Of a stretch of DNA of 26,519 bases, positions 14,241 to 25,400 are shown in pieces. Position numbers and translations under genes: made by a program. Source of the DNA: Pelargonium nanum (taxonomy: Eukaryota > Streptophyta > Magnoliopsida > Geraniales > Geraniaceae); contig JAYMTF010001079.1 in assembly GCA_036897485.1 (NCBI GenBank), positions 1 to 26,519 on the forward strand, read 5' to 3'. The first letter of the stretch is position 1. Each line of letters begins with the position of its first letter. The notes beneath the pieces are model-generated. The model was not told the DNA's origin. It searched no databases and saw only the letters and a program-made list of their open reading frames with translations.

Positions 14241-16490
14241 GCTCTCATCACAGTAACTGTGTGTGTTTTGTTGGATCAAATTTCAAATGAAAATAATGGA
14301 GGCAATGGCAAGGACACAACACTATATATTGACTATGGCAACCGCCAAGGCAAGCGTTTTTCAAATCTCAATGGTTGCGCAATGGAAAAAAATCATTCGT
14401 TATTTAAGCTTTCAAATTTATGCAAAAATAAGATAATTATTTTTTGGAAGTTTATTTATTATTATTTTTTAAAAAATACATATTCACCTCCCTAGGATTA
14501 TAATGATATCCTACACATTTCTAAGAATTTATTAACTCATTATATTTGTAGAAGACAAGTTAGATTCTTTTTAGCTGAGTGAATGTTAGTGATCGATAAA
14601 TAAATGCCGTTATTTTAATTCAAATTTATAGTATCTTATAAAATTTCAGTGTCAATATATATGTGTTATTTTTAAAAAAATCACGTAAATTAAGTGTCAT
14701 GTAAAATACTACGATGTAAATATAATTGTTAGTTCATTAACGGTTGATTAAAGTTGACTAAATTGGGTTATGAATTATTTTTTTTCTTTCTTTCTAAAAT
14801 TCATTCTCATCCTATCTTATGAGATTCGAGAACTCACGATATCACATATATACAAATGAAAGTCTTACATCGTTGAGTCATCTTCGTAGTTTGATCGTAA
14901 AATAGAATTTGTACAAACTATATTATGTTTTTTGTGAGATTAATAAAATGATCTTAAGCAATTATAAACGAGTATAATATCACAACCAAACAAAATGCGG
15001 AATGAAAAAACAAGTAACATAGTTTTTTTTTTTTTTTAACAAGTAACATAGTACTCATCATAGGTGGACCAGTTCAAGTATCAGCCATTTTTTGTGAGAT
15101 TTGTTGGTATCTTACATTTTTTGGGTCAATGGGTCATGGGCTTTTATTGTTATGAGAAAACCAATGTTTGGTTTTGATTATTTGGGCTCAGAAAACTATA
15201 TTGTCTGTTTTGTTGAGGCTGGCCCCATAAAAAGCCCAGACAGTTCTTGACGATTTCGTTGGTTTTCAATAACGAGTTTTTAAGTTGTATTTTATCTGAA
15301 CTCATTTGAACGTGTCATCATAAACTATTTCAGAAAAATAAAGTAAATGAGCTGGTTACCATACACCAAATTTGAGAGATTAATTAACATATTTAAATTG
15401 ACCTTACAAAACTGCGAATTTCAATTATTATTTTTGTTATTGTACATAAAGCACACCCAGAAGCGTTGAAAAGAAGTTAAGATTTAGTCAAAAAAAGAAG
15501 TAAAGATTGAATGGGTATATTTTGCAGGCTTTTTTTTTCTTTAATATACACTACAAAGAATAGTATGTGCAAACATTTGACCTAATCCTAATCTATAATG
15601 TACAATTTTGCTGAGTCCAATATCATTCCACTGTCATTTTCTTTGGGAAAATGTACAAACACATAAAACTGTTTTTTTAATAGTAAAAATTGGGTTTGGA
15701 TTGGATCATTAAAGTAATCTAATCGTTATGTATTGCTCAATTGATGGTCTGTATGAAGAATAGAAAAATAGACAGAAACAACAAATTATAAAGTCAAACC
15801 CAACTTAGAAAAATAGACATTAAATATTTGTATCATCCAAATCCACACATGCTGATCATGCTCCACCACCAAGTTAGATATATATTATATTGACCAATTT
15901 AATTATTCAAATCCCTCCAGTCATAATCAAATACAATGAGGTGATAAATACACATCCGTGTTAAAATAAACGTAAAATAAATATACGCTTTATAAATATA
16001 CCACAAAGTAACTCCAACTTCCTTCACTTCGTTCTTTTGACAAATGGCGTCGCATATGGATCAAAAGATGGTTCGTGTTTTTTAAAACTGCCAAGCACGA
16101 AACGACGCCGTTTTGCGGAGGAAAGAAGAGAAGTAAAATGCATCGTTTCGTTTGTCATGCTAGACGTCTGATGTGGACGGTCTACGTGACATGAGTCAAC
16201 CGACTACAACAAGGTGTTGGAAGTAAAATATTTAAAAAATAAAGTCCAAAAATCATGACAATTAAAATTTTAGTGTATGGACAACTCTATAGAAAAACAA
16301 GTGTAGGAAATTTGAAACCATCTAATTGCAATAAAATAAAACACATTATAGTAATATATTTATTGCAAGGTGAAAACAAAAATTGGTTATTTATACAAGG
16401 AAAGTGGCATCCACAAAGACACACCAACCAACTCAATATTGAATGGAAAGCTGACATTATTATTGCATGCATTGCAAGCACTCAATTATT
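14241..16490. other. Gene-free AT-rich region with F-box gene promoter
   Basis: TATATAGT-like sequence on the minus strand (14323-14329), 83 bases upstream of the F-box ATG, is a likely TATA box. The rest is AT-rich DNA with no supportable gene. It includes a poly-T tract between direct repeats (15011-15052), TGGGCT and AGCCCA motifs around 15183 and 15232, and a near-palindrome AAACGACGCCGTTT at 16100-16113. A long open plus-strand frame across 13698-14495 is the antisense shadow of F-box exon 1. Confidence 0.55.
15011..15052. repeat. 13-bp direct repeats flanking a poly-T tract
   Basis: CAAGTAACATAGT occurs at 15011-15023 and again at 15040-15052, separated by a T run and AA. This layout matches a target-site duplication around a poly(A)-tailed insertion (minus orientation) of which almost only the tail is left. 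Confidence 0.6.
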
Positions 16491-16496
16491 TGTTAC

Positions 16497-16505
16497 TATA
16501 TATAA
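16497..16505 (+). promoter_or_regulatory. TATA box of the small membrane-protein gene
   Basis: TATATATAA lies about 340 bases upstream of the ATG at 16843. The interval is a C/T-rich, 5'-UTR-like stretch (CTTCTTCTCCTCCC and similar) typical of plant leaders, so a transcription start near 16530-16540 is plausible. Confidence 0.45.
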
Positions 16506-16842
16506 TATGGATTGGAGCAGACACCCTGGGAGAGAGAAACAGAGCAGTTGGTGAAAATACCCAAAACCAAACTCACCCACCATTGACTTCTTCTCCTCCC
16601 TTTTCTTGCTTCTTCTTTTGTTAATTTCCTCAAATTCCTATAAACCAAAACCATTTCCCTTTCAGAATCTTCTAAACAAACCCCCAAATTCAAACCGCGT
16701 GTTCTACTTTTCAATATCGGCTCCTCCTCCTTAAAGCCATCCCCTATTTTCCAATCCACCGTTCGTCTTCGCAATTTCTCGAAACAACCTCTCTCTCGCA
16801 AAGCCAAAACCTTATTATTCCGGTCGCCGGAGTTGTTCAACC

Positions 16843-17193
16843 ATGTGTCCGATGAGGTTCTTGCTGGTGTTCTTCTCCGCATTACTCGCCGGATATTTCG
16901 CCTGGAGGACGGTCCGCTCCACGCCCGACGCCGACGACGACGGCCTGTTTCCCGACGATTCAGCTGCCGACAACAAATCGCCGGAAGATCAAGAATTCGA
17001 TTTCAAAAAGGTACTCTTCGTTTCAATTTCTTGAAAATTCAGTCGTGATTTGGTCTCTGGTTTTGAATTTGGATCTATCTGTCTATGTTTTCAGATGGTT
17101 CAAAATGGGTTCTGGGTGTTCGTGGACATGGCCAGTGGAAGGTACTTGTGGAGGAATCTAAAGAACATTAACGAGCAAGTAAAGAGCTCCTAG
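16843..17193 (+). CDS. Small membrane-anchored protein of unknown function (2 exons, 88 aa)
   Basis: Exons 16843-17010 and 17095-17193 join at phase 0 with an 84-bp GT/AG intron. The 88-residue product starts MCPMRFLLVFFSALLAGYFAW, a hydrophobic signal-anchor or single membrane helix (about residues 4-21). An acidic, disordered linker follows (residues about 27-55, rich in D/E/S/P). The C-terminal part contains NGFWVFVDMASGRYLWRNL, which looks like the conserved core. I recognise this layout from plant genes annotated as 'methyltransferase-related' or uncharacterised; that label is not supported by any methyltransferase motif here. Splice phase and the conserved-looking tail argue that it is real. 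AATAAA at 17321-17326 is a likely poly(A) signal. It converges on the J-domain gene. Confidence 0.8.
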
Positions 17194-17552
17194 CGTAATC
17201 AAGAGAAAAGCAAGAGATGAACTGGGAGATTCTTCTTTAAGCTTCCAAGGGAAAATATATTTTGATTTCTGGCTCTGCAAATGCAGATTTTATGTATAGA
17301 TATCTCTTTTTCTCTCTATCAATAAACAACAACAATTGAGCTTTATATCTGTGAATTTAACAGCACTTTGGTTTACAATGTATGACACTACATAACATCA
17401 ATAAATGCAAGCAAACCTAATACTAGTACTATGTTCTGAAGTCAAAGATCATTTGAATTCAACTCTTAAATGTATGTACAACAAACTTCTTCAGAAAAAG
17501 ATGCTAGTTGATCACTCGCTACGCAAGACGGAGAGTAGAAATAAGGCAGTTT
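17194..17552. other. Convergent 3' UTR region
   Basis: This stretch lies between the small-protein stop and the J-domain gene stop. It holds AATAAA at 17321-17326 for the plus-strand gene and presumably the minus-strand 3' UTR. Nothing else is seen. Confidence 0.6.
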
Positions 17553-20500
17553 TTAGGTCATCTTCATCGACATGTACAATAGGGCAAGAAGGGCGCCTTG
17601 TGGAACTGGAGCATACCTTGCAAGGTGTGAGCCAACCCACATGGCTGCCGCTACCAGAGCAACACTACTGCTGCTGGATTTCCCGCAAGCCCAACTAGCG
17701 AATGAGAGGCACATTGTGAGCAGAACGCCACCTCTCCCTCCCAATATCAATGCAATGACATAGCCAAGTTTGTATCCTGAGTCCAACTTCTGATCGGACA
17801 AGGCCATCAGACAACTTACCGTGAGAGATAGTAATGATCCGACTGTCTGCATTAGAAACAGAGATAAGGAGGCAGTTAAAAGCACTTCGCTGAAAGATCC
17901 CCTCTCATCCTTTGTGCTTGCGTCTTCAGCCTCCTCGTCTGTCTCATTATAAGAGTAAGGGTTATGCCTAGTAGCATCATTGTGTTCCCAATACTTCTCA
18001 TGTTTCATTTTCTGCCTCAGTCCAGCCCATCTATTGATTCTTTCTGCAATATCAAAATCTGGGTTGTACTTTTGTTTGCTTCTAGATGGCCTGCCTTCAT
18101 GTGCTCTGAATTCAAGTGCTTGATCGTACTGAATCCTTGTCGCTTCATTAGATAATGTCTGTTCAAAAGAAACCACATATAGTTCACTGGGTTATTGCAT
18201 ATTAGCAAAAAAGCACAAATAAAATTAAACAAAGACAATCATGTTGAGGATAATAGCATTGGGGTGGAGAAACAACTTGTAATTCGGATTTAAAATTCTT
18301 GTTATTCTCCTCTACATACATTACCATTTAACTCCTGATTGAAATCAGGTTTTTCATATCAAATATTTTCTAAGATGGCAAACCTCACCCCCTCAATAAC
18401 TCCAAAGAAACAATCATCTGCCACATCTAACTTCAGTACATGAATAACTGTATGTAATAACTTAGGAATCCTGTAATACATTCCTACTCTTAAATTGTCC
18501 CAGGTGCAGTCGGATACAGCTGAAAGAAAAGGCATATATTCCACATAATTACTACCAATATCAGATAAAAAAATGTCATACAGACTGCTTACCTCGTATG
18601 CCTGACAGATGCTCTTAAACACCTCTTCTGCTCGTGAATCCTTGCTAACATCGGGATGGTACTGCACTACGGGATGGAAAAACATTAGTGTCCACCTCAT
18701 AGTTCACACATGGGTCATCAGGTAAACTCAATTCTTAGTAGGTTCACATTTTAGAAGAAATCCAGCAAAAAATATTCTAGACAAATTCAATTTAAAAGAT
18801 AAATTCCCAGCAGGAATCAACATTTAAATCATTAGTTGTTCATAACAGGACAATATAGTTCAAGTTTACATACTTTATGGTCCAAAAGTTAAACTAAATG
18901 TGTAAATTTTGAACATAAAATGCTCTATCTAGACAAGGGTGCAGAAGACAACTACCATAGATCAAGAGAAGCATGGAGATGTATATGTGAATTTGTGAAT
19001 TAATCATGTTCGATACAGGAGCATGCACCTTTAGACACGTACATGCCTTCTCTTTTAAGTAAGGTATGAGAGAAGACAATGAACAAATTATTAGAAACAA
19101 CTAGATTTAGAGCATCCCTATTAGTTCTTCCAATTTAGCTTCACAAACTTCTCTTTTAGTGTTATCATATATTTTCATCCACGCGCACAAAGTGCCAGAA
19201 CTTGATGAAGGAGAATTAACATCATATGTCAAAGCAGAAGCATCTGGCGAAAAAATTTCAACATCCCATATTTCCAATAGTTATTACTGTCCTACATATA
19301 ATAACTTACGCCGCAAATTTGTTACATATTACAATATGGTATAATCACTAAAATAACATGGCAAGACATGTTCTCAAATGGTTAAGAAAGCTTTCAAAGC
19401 CCAGTTCCAGCACATACATATACACTCTCATTCTCCAAAGGATTGCAATCTGTGTTGTGGCAAACAAGTCAACACCTTGGGCCTCATGATCTATCTTATT
19501 CTTATCTATGCGAAGTCTACTCCGCATATCATAAAGAAGAAGAAAAAAATTGTTCTTTGACTAAAGAATCAAACAAAGGCTTCACAACATCAACTAGGAT
19601 GTCAAATATTGCTTCCCATCGTTTCTTCTAAACATTTAAGTTAAATCATTTACTTATTAATCACATTGATCATGTTGATTAGCCAACTCAAAATTCAGTT
19701 GTGTTATACTATTTTAAATTTATACCCAGGCCATACTTTTTTCTTTGTAGATGAGATATCCAGAGCTATGCTTACAATTATTCCCTGGGTATGTATAATC
19801 CTCCCATCAAACACGCTACATGCAATACCACGGTGGTGTCTGCAAATGGAGTTTCGCAGGGATGTGTTAGCAAACTAAATACATGTTCTTCCTAGGACAT
19901 TTTATCCAGGTTTGGCTAACTACTCCTTTGGGCTTACACATAGAATGTACTAAAAATGAACTGAGGCACACTTATTAAAGAAAGCAGTTATCAAGCACTT
20001 GCAGTCGCAAAAAGTGTCTCCACAATGCTTAAAGCTAATCTGACAGGCACAAACAGTTCGTTACTTCAGTGATCTCATGGCTGTACGTACTCTTTTTAAA
20101 AGTAAATCACCAGTCCTAAGCACTCCACTGCCCATTTTCAATCCTCAAACTGCCAAATTAGGGGGGAAATACTACCCATAACCTTCAAATCTAGAAAAGG
20201 CTCAATTCGTAAGCAAAATGATTCTGAAAACATCTATAATGTGACTATTGACTTAAATAAAATAATTCTGAAAACATCTATAATGTGCTTATTGACCTAA
20301 ACTAAATTCAAAATAATTCTGAAAACATCTGTAATGTGCCTAACTGCCTATTGACTTAAACTAAATTCAAATTTAAAATAAATGATTGAATCAAGCTAGT
20401 AACCTGCTACTCGTCCTCACTTTCACTTTTTAACTTATAGCACATAAAAAGTCGTTGTACTCACACCACAACCCCAGGCACCAAGCACAAGAAAATCCTC

Positions 20501-21181
20501 AACATTTTTGCATGAAGACACATGAATGCTTATTAAAATGTCTGGAAAATAATTATAGTACAGAGAAAATCTACCTAGACAATTTCCCTAACATACAAAT
20601 GTCTAGAATCTAGATAATCTTCCTTCCCTCTCAATGTAATTGCCTTCTAATCATAAATGTCACCACTCCTCATTACTGTTTGGTTCAGACTATCTATACA
20701 TGTATATACCAGAATCCAGATTATGCATAAGTAAATAGTAACTATAAATAACACACAATTTCTTGCAGCGAAACACAATATTTGGTATAAATCTATTAAA
20801 AAAAAACAGTTTCTCGGCAACCAAACAGGCCATCGAAATTATAAGAAAAACATAATAAAAACCATGAGCAGTAAGGTGTAACTAATTTGGTACCTTCAGA
20901 GCGAGAAGACGATAAGCCTTTTTAATATCGGCGGAGGTGGCGCTGCGCCTGATGCCCAACACTTCGTAATGGTTCTTCCAGTTCCTCTCACCGTAGATCG
21001 AAGAAGAAGAAGATGCTATTGGACCCCACCGACGTTGATGATTTCTACGGTTCTGATGAAGATGGAGAGAGGTCCACGGAAAAGCAGTATCGCTTAGGAC
21101 GGAGGAGGAGGAGAGGAGTCCACCGGCGGTACAAGCACAGCCGTTGATGGAGATGGGTCCCGGCAAGAGGTGCATCAGCAT
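17553..21181 (-). CDS. J-domain (DnaJ) membrane protein, probably plastid (3 exons, 320 aa)
   Basis: J-domain proteins stimulate Hsp70 ATPase activity and place Hsp70 at a client or site. Exons: 20894-21181, 18593-18661, 17553-18158, all GT/AG and phase 0. Residues 1-60 are Ser/Arg-rich with few acidic residues, as in chloroplast transit peptides. The J domain spans about residues 71-134: HYEVLGIRRSATSADIKKAY, the catalytic HPD at 98-100 (YHPDVSKD), then FKSICQAYETLSN and QYDQAL. A charged linker (about 135-205) has an acidic patch NETDEEAEDA. About three hydrophobic segments follow (209-240, 249-276, 283-315), so the protein is likely membrane-anchored at its C-terminus. There is no zinc-finger or DnaJ C-terminal domain, so it is a class III J protein. 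The first intron is 2232 bases and falls one residue before HPD. Location is inferred; a specific client is unknown. Confidence 0.88.
18662..20893 (-). other. Large first intron of the J-domain gene
   Basis: This 2232-base intron is AT-rich. Short open frames inside (for example 18894-19100 and 19666-19878) have no recognisable domain or exon structure. The interval near 19108-19135 (GAGCATCCCTATTAG) resembles a word found in plant miniature elements, but no borders are visible. A threefold short repeat lies at 20221-20372. Confidence 0.6.
20221..20372. repeat. Threefold imperfect repeat in the J-domain gene intron
   Basis: ATTCTGAAAACATCT(A/G)TAATGTG begins at 20221, 20265 and 20316, each followed by a variant of TATTGAC(T/C)TAAA and, in two copies, CTAAATTCAAA. 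Spacing is 44 and 51 bases. It is a local tandem duplication with small indels. Confidence 0.85.
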
Positions 21182-21430
21182 GATCGTTCATGCACTCGCT
21201 CTTCCATACACAAACAATTCAATACCAGATGAGTACTGGTTCGTTGAAGCACACACTCGCTGTTTTGCGACTGCGACACGAATTGGGCCATCAGGCCCGT
21301 TTTAATTTAACTATCCTAGCCCAAACTATTTGGATGGCCCAGCTGAAACAAATTCATTCTTAATTCCTAATTCCTAAATGGAAAATATCAAACCACTCCC
21401 TCAGAACTGAAACAAATGCTCCCTTTTCCA
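21182..21430. promoter_or_regulatory. Compact bidirectional promoter with site II motifs
   Basis: The J-domain gene (minus) and the APS kinase gene (plus) diverge from here. TGGGCC (21284-21289), AGGCCC (21293-21298), AGCCCA (21318-21323) and GGCCCA (21336-21341) cluster within 60 bases. TGGGCC/T is the site II element bound by TCP factors and is frequent in housekeeping and bidirectional plant promoters. I see no clear TATA box for either direction. Joint control is inferred. Confidence 0.6.
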
Positions 21431-22484
21431 CATTCACTCTCTCACTCTATTCACTCTCTTTTGATCTTCACTTTCTCTTCTTCTTCTTCTTCTTCTTCGG
21501 TTTCATTTCAGGTTTGTTTTGTTTAATGCATAATTTAACAACTTAATTTGTGTTTTTGCCATACATTGTGACTGAATGTGTTATGTGATGTGTTCATCAA
21601 TTCTGAGCCACATGCAATTTTATCATTGCTTTTACATCTTGGGCTCTGATTTACGCTACCAAGCAGCTTCTGGCTAATTTTTTATTGCTTCGTATCTTGT
21701 GGAATAAATATTTGATTGGCATAGATTTTCTGGTGTTTTTTTAATATTCTAGTCAATATTTTGGTGGGCCGATGCGTGTCATTTTTCTTTTTAATAGTAT
21801 TTCTTTGGAGACAATGAATTGAATGAAGAATCATACTGCATTTGTTTATTTTGTGCATTACTCCGTATTATATACCTCGGTTAGAAGCTTTCCTTTGTGT
21901 TTTGTCATCTTCTCAATCTGATTTGCATTGTTGAAGCTACTTGTAATCTGGTATGTGAAATAGCTATAGCATTCTGATTTGAAGTTTATCTTACTTGTGA
22001 TATGTTTTTGGATCTCCAAAACTGAAATTCTTAAATGAATGCACCATGATAACTCATCTATGTAGACTTGAGAAAGCTGTGATTTGGTTAGGATGATATA
22101 TGTAAGCATATCAAATTTTGGTAACCCAGAATGCATCGAAAGCTTAGGCTTCTGCAGAATGTTATAACTCAACTAATTCAGGTGCACTTTGTTCCCATCT
22201 TGGGACCTTTAATATAAGTACTTTCTTTGCTGAGCAAAAAAAAAGAAAAACTAACTGAGGTGCAAGGGTGCAACCAGTTCGTCAGATCTTGTAATTGTGT
22301 TATTTTTTATTTCACGTTTCTTGTTATCTTCTTTCCATTGTGCTTTCACCTATTATTTTTACTCCATTTATATCTTTTGACGTGTTGTTGTTATTTATAT
22401 ATTCTGTGAACGAATGCAAGTTTATTATTGACTGTGGTTAGCTATTATTATCCTTGTGTAGAGAGAAAAAGAAGGATCAATCTG
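21431..22484 (+). other. 5' leader of APS kinase with one intron
   Basis: A CT-rich leader exon with a (TTC)n run (about 21478-21498) ends at 21511, with the donor TTTCAG/GTTTGT. An acceptor CCTTGTGTAG precedes 22462, giving a 950-base leader intron and 23 leader bases before the ATG at 22485. The spliced leader frame is open upstream but has no in-frame ATG. Confidence 0.6.
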
Positions 22485-25400
22485 ATGTCAACTGTCGGCA
22501 ATTCAACAAATATATTTTGGCAAGAACCGCCAATTGGGAAGCTTGAAAGGCAGAAGCTGCTTAATCAAAAAGGGTGTGTCGTATGGATCACAGGACTCAG
22601 CGGATCAGGTTTCTTTATGGTTATCAAGAGTGTTTTATTATATGCCACTATGCCAGAGTCTGTATTTTCTTGTTGGCCTCTAATTTGAGACTATTCTTTC
22701 ATTGCTTGTCCATAAATCATTTCTGCAGTTGAAGTGTCATATTCTATTTTGCGTGACGATTTCCTTAACTGATGATAGGCTTACATCGGCAATATGTCAG
22801 TGTCAAGCCCATTTCTCTTTGAATTGACTTTAGATGACCTTACAGCATATTAAGATCTCTGTTATTTCAGACTTGCAGTGCATGGTAATTGGCAACTATA
22901 TAAGTAAAACTGGATTAACTGGGTAATGTAGAGTTGCTTTAGAATCTGAAGGTCTTTTAGGACATGAAAGATTGAACATACATGGAAAGTAAGCTTCCCA
23001 CGAGTAGGATTAGAATAATGTAAGAGTGGAACTAATGGCCATGGAACATCTGATCTAACTGCTTAAGTACTGACTATCCAAGAGGTCGCCCACTATCAGC
23101 AGATATTGCTCACAAAACAGAAGTAGGATTAGTGTAATGAAGAAGTATCTCGATACTGCTTCCTGATATCGGCAAACCAATGGAAAAACTGTATAAAATA
23201 TCTATATATTTCATATTTGTACAAACATTATTGTTCCTCCATAGAGTGAGTAATTCTGATTTATCTTATATCAAATTTCATACAACATGGTTTTTAATCA
23301 AGGTAGTGAATTATCCGAGTCTTTTGCTTGTGTAGTTGTAGCTTCCAATTTCAAGTGGGGTTTGAAGAAAATAATGTTTTGTAGCAAATAAGATAATTCT
23401 GATTAAAAACTTTCAGGAACCATGAATCCAGTTTTCATTGGTTTCATTAAGTTAATGCTATCCTGATGCCCTATCAATGCAGAGATCTATCAACCGGGTG
23501 CCTTGAATTCCCCATCACACGACTGAACATAAATCAATCTATCAAGTATTTTACTGGAAAATGCCAATGTTTTTACATGTCACTTGTTTCTTTTATAACA
23601 CATTTCTTCAGTTGAAAACTTGAAATCTGAAAGCCATTAACAGAGTTTATTGTAGCCAGATCAAGTATAACTTATGCACAGGTTATTGAAAAATAATTGT
23701 GGATAAATCCTTCTCTTCTGTACAACTACAATAATTGTCTAAAAGATAATTAAAAAAAAAATACATTGTACATCCACTCAACGTGCTGCACTCTTACATA
23801 GTACTTAATATAGTTGCAATACGCGTTTTGCTGAACATTTTGTCCTCACTGTTCAGGGAAAAGCACACTGGCATGCTCATTAAGTAGAGACCTGTTCTCT
23901 CAGGGAAAGCTATCCTATGTCCTTGATGGAGATAATCTTAGGCATGGGCTGAACAAGGATCTGGGTTTCAAAGCAGAGGATCGGACTGAAAATATACGCA
24001 GAGTCGGTAAGTTTCTTACTGTAGATAACATACCTTTTACTTAAAGTTCGAGTCCATTAAGGTTAAATATGACTTCATACATGCACGTGATTCATCTTCA
24101 AGGACTGCACCGTACTTATACATACATTGAATTTATTTCTGAGATTGTTTGCGTGTGAGCACACACATATGTACATCTGCATTGTTGGATCTGCTGTTCT
24201 ATGTCTATCACCTTAGCCATTACATCAGAAGTCATGTGGGTTATAGTTATATTTATAAACAATTTAATTTATATCATACATATAGCAATCAACACTCCAG
24301 ATTCATTTGGAAGCTCGTGAAAAAAAAAGATAACGTAATTTGGAAGAGTTTGTGGATAAAACCCCAAATTTATAGGTTTTGTTTCCGTTCTGTTTTTTTT
24401 TTTCCTTTTTTTGCGTGTGTGTGTATTTATACACTTGAATTTGTAAGTATTATCGTTATAGACAGCATCTAAATAATTACTAATAGGGAGGACTTAAACT
24501 CCAACACAATGAGAAGGCTAGCTAGTGCAATATTTTGTTGGAGTACATTATATGCTTGTTATGTGGTTTTTCTTTAATTTTGTGTGTTTTAGTAATATTT
24601 TTATCAATTACTCAACAGGGGAAGTGGCAAAGCTCTTTGCAGATGCTGGTTTAATATGTATCGCTAGTCTGATATCACCTTATAGGAAAGACCGGGATGC
24701 TTGCCGTACAATGCTGCCTGATGCAAACTTTATTGAGGTAAGGCTCCTCACAGTCTTGACACAGATTAAAATTTGCCAGTGAAATTCCATTTTGCGCATC
24801 TTTATGCAGGTCTTTATGAACATGCCTCTAGATTTGTGTGAGTCAAGAGATGCAAAAGGCCTTTACAAGCTTGCACATGCTGGAAAGATTAAAGGTATGC
24901 TTTTGAAACACGTTTTAGATGTTTTTATAACACAATGGACAATTTTGATGTTCTTTTACTCTTCCCCAAGCCAAAAGAAAATGGATCCAAATAAGGGATG
25001 CCTATAAGTTGCGCGAGTACATCGACATGTTTTAATATAAATTCTACTCTCACAAGATAAAGGGAGGTAAATCAAAGATGAAGAATAATTCGACAAAATT
25101 TTCTTAAGAGTAAAAGACTCTTTTATCAATTTATATATTAGGGCCCTACTATTTGTGCTCCATTTTTATTTACTTGTTCTAGTGCAAAGGGAAGTTAAGA
25201 ATACTCGAGGTTGTAGAAGAAGCTTAAGGTGGAAGCAAATAAACACTAGCTAATTTGAGCTCTTTGTGTGTTGCTCTCTCAACACTGCCTATGTTGTTCT
25301 TTCTATGTATGCTTCTTGCACTCTGCCCTTGTTCTCTATACAGTATGTTGTAACTTCCTCTTCGATCCATATCACTACTGCTGACTCTGCCGTGTGGACG

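Noticed and set aside
13698-14495. 265-codon plus-strand frame
   Set aside because: Antisense shadow of the F-box exon; composition biased and no domain, whereas the minus strand shows a clear F-box.
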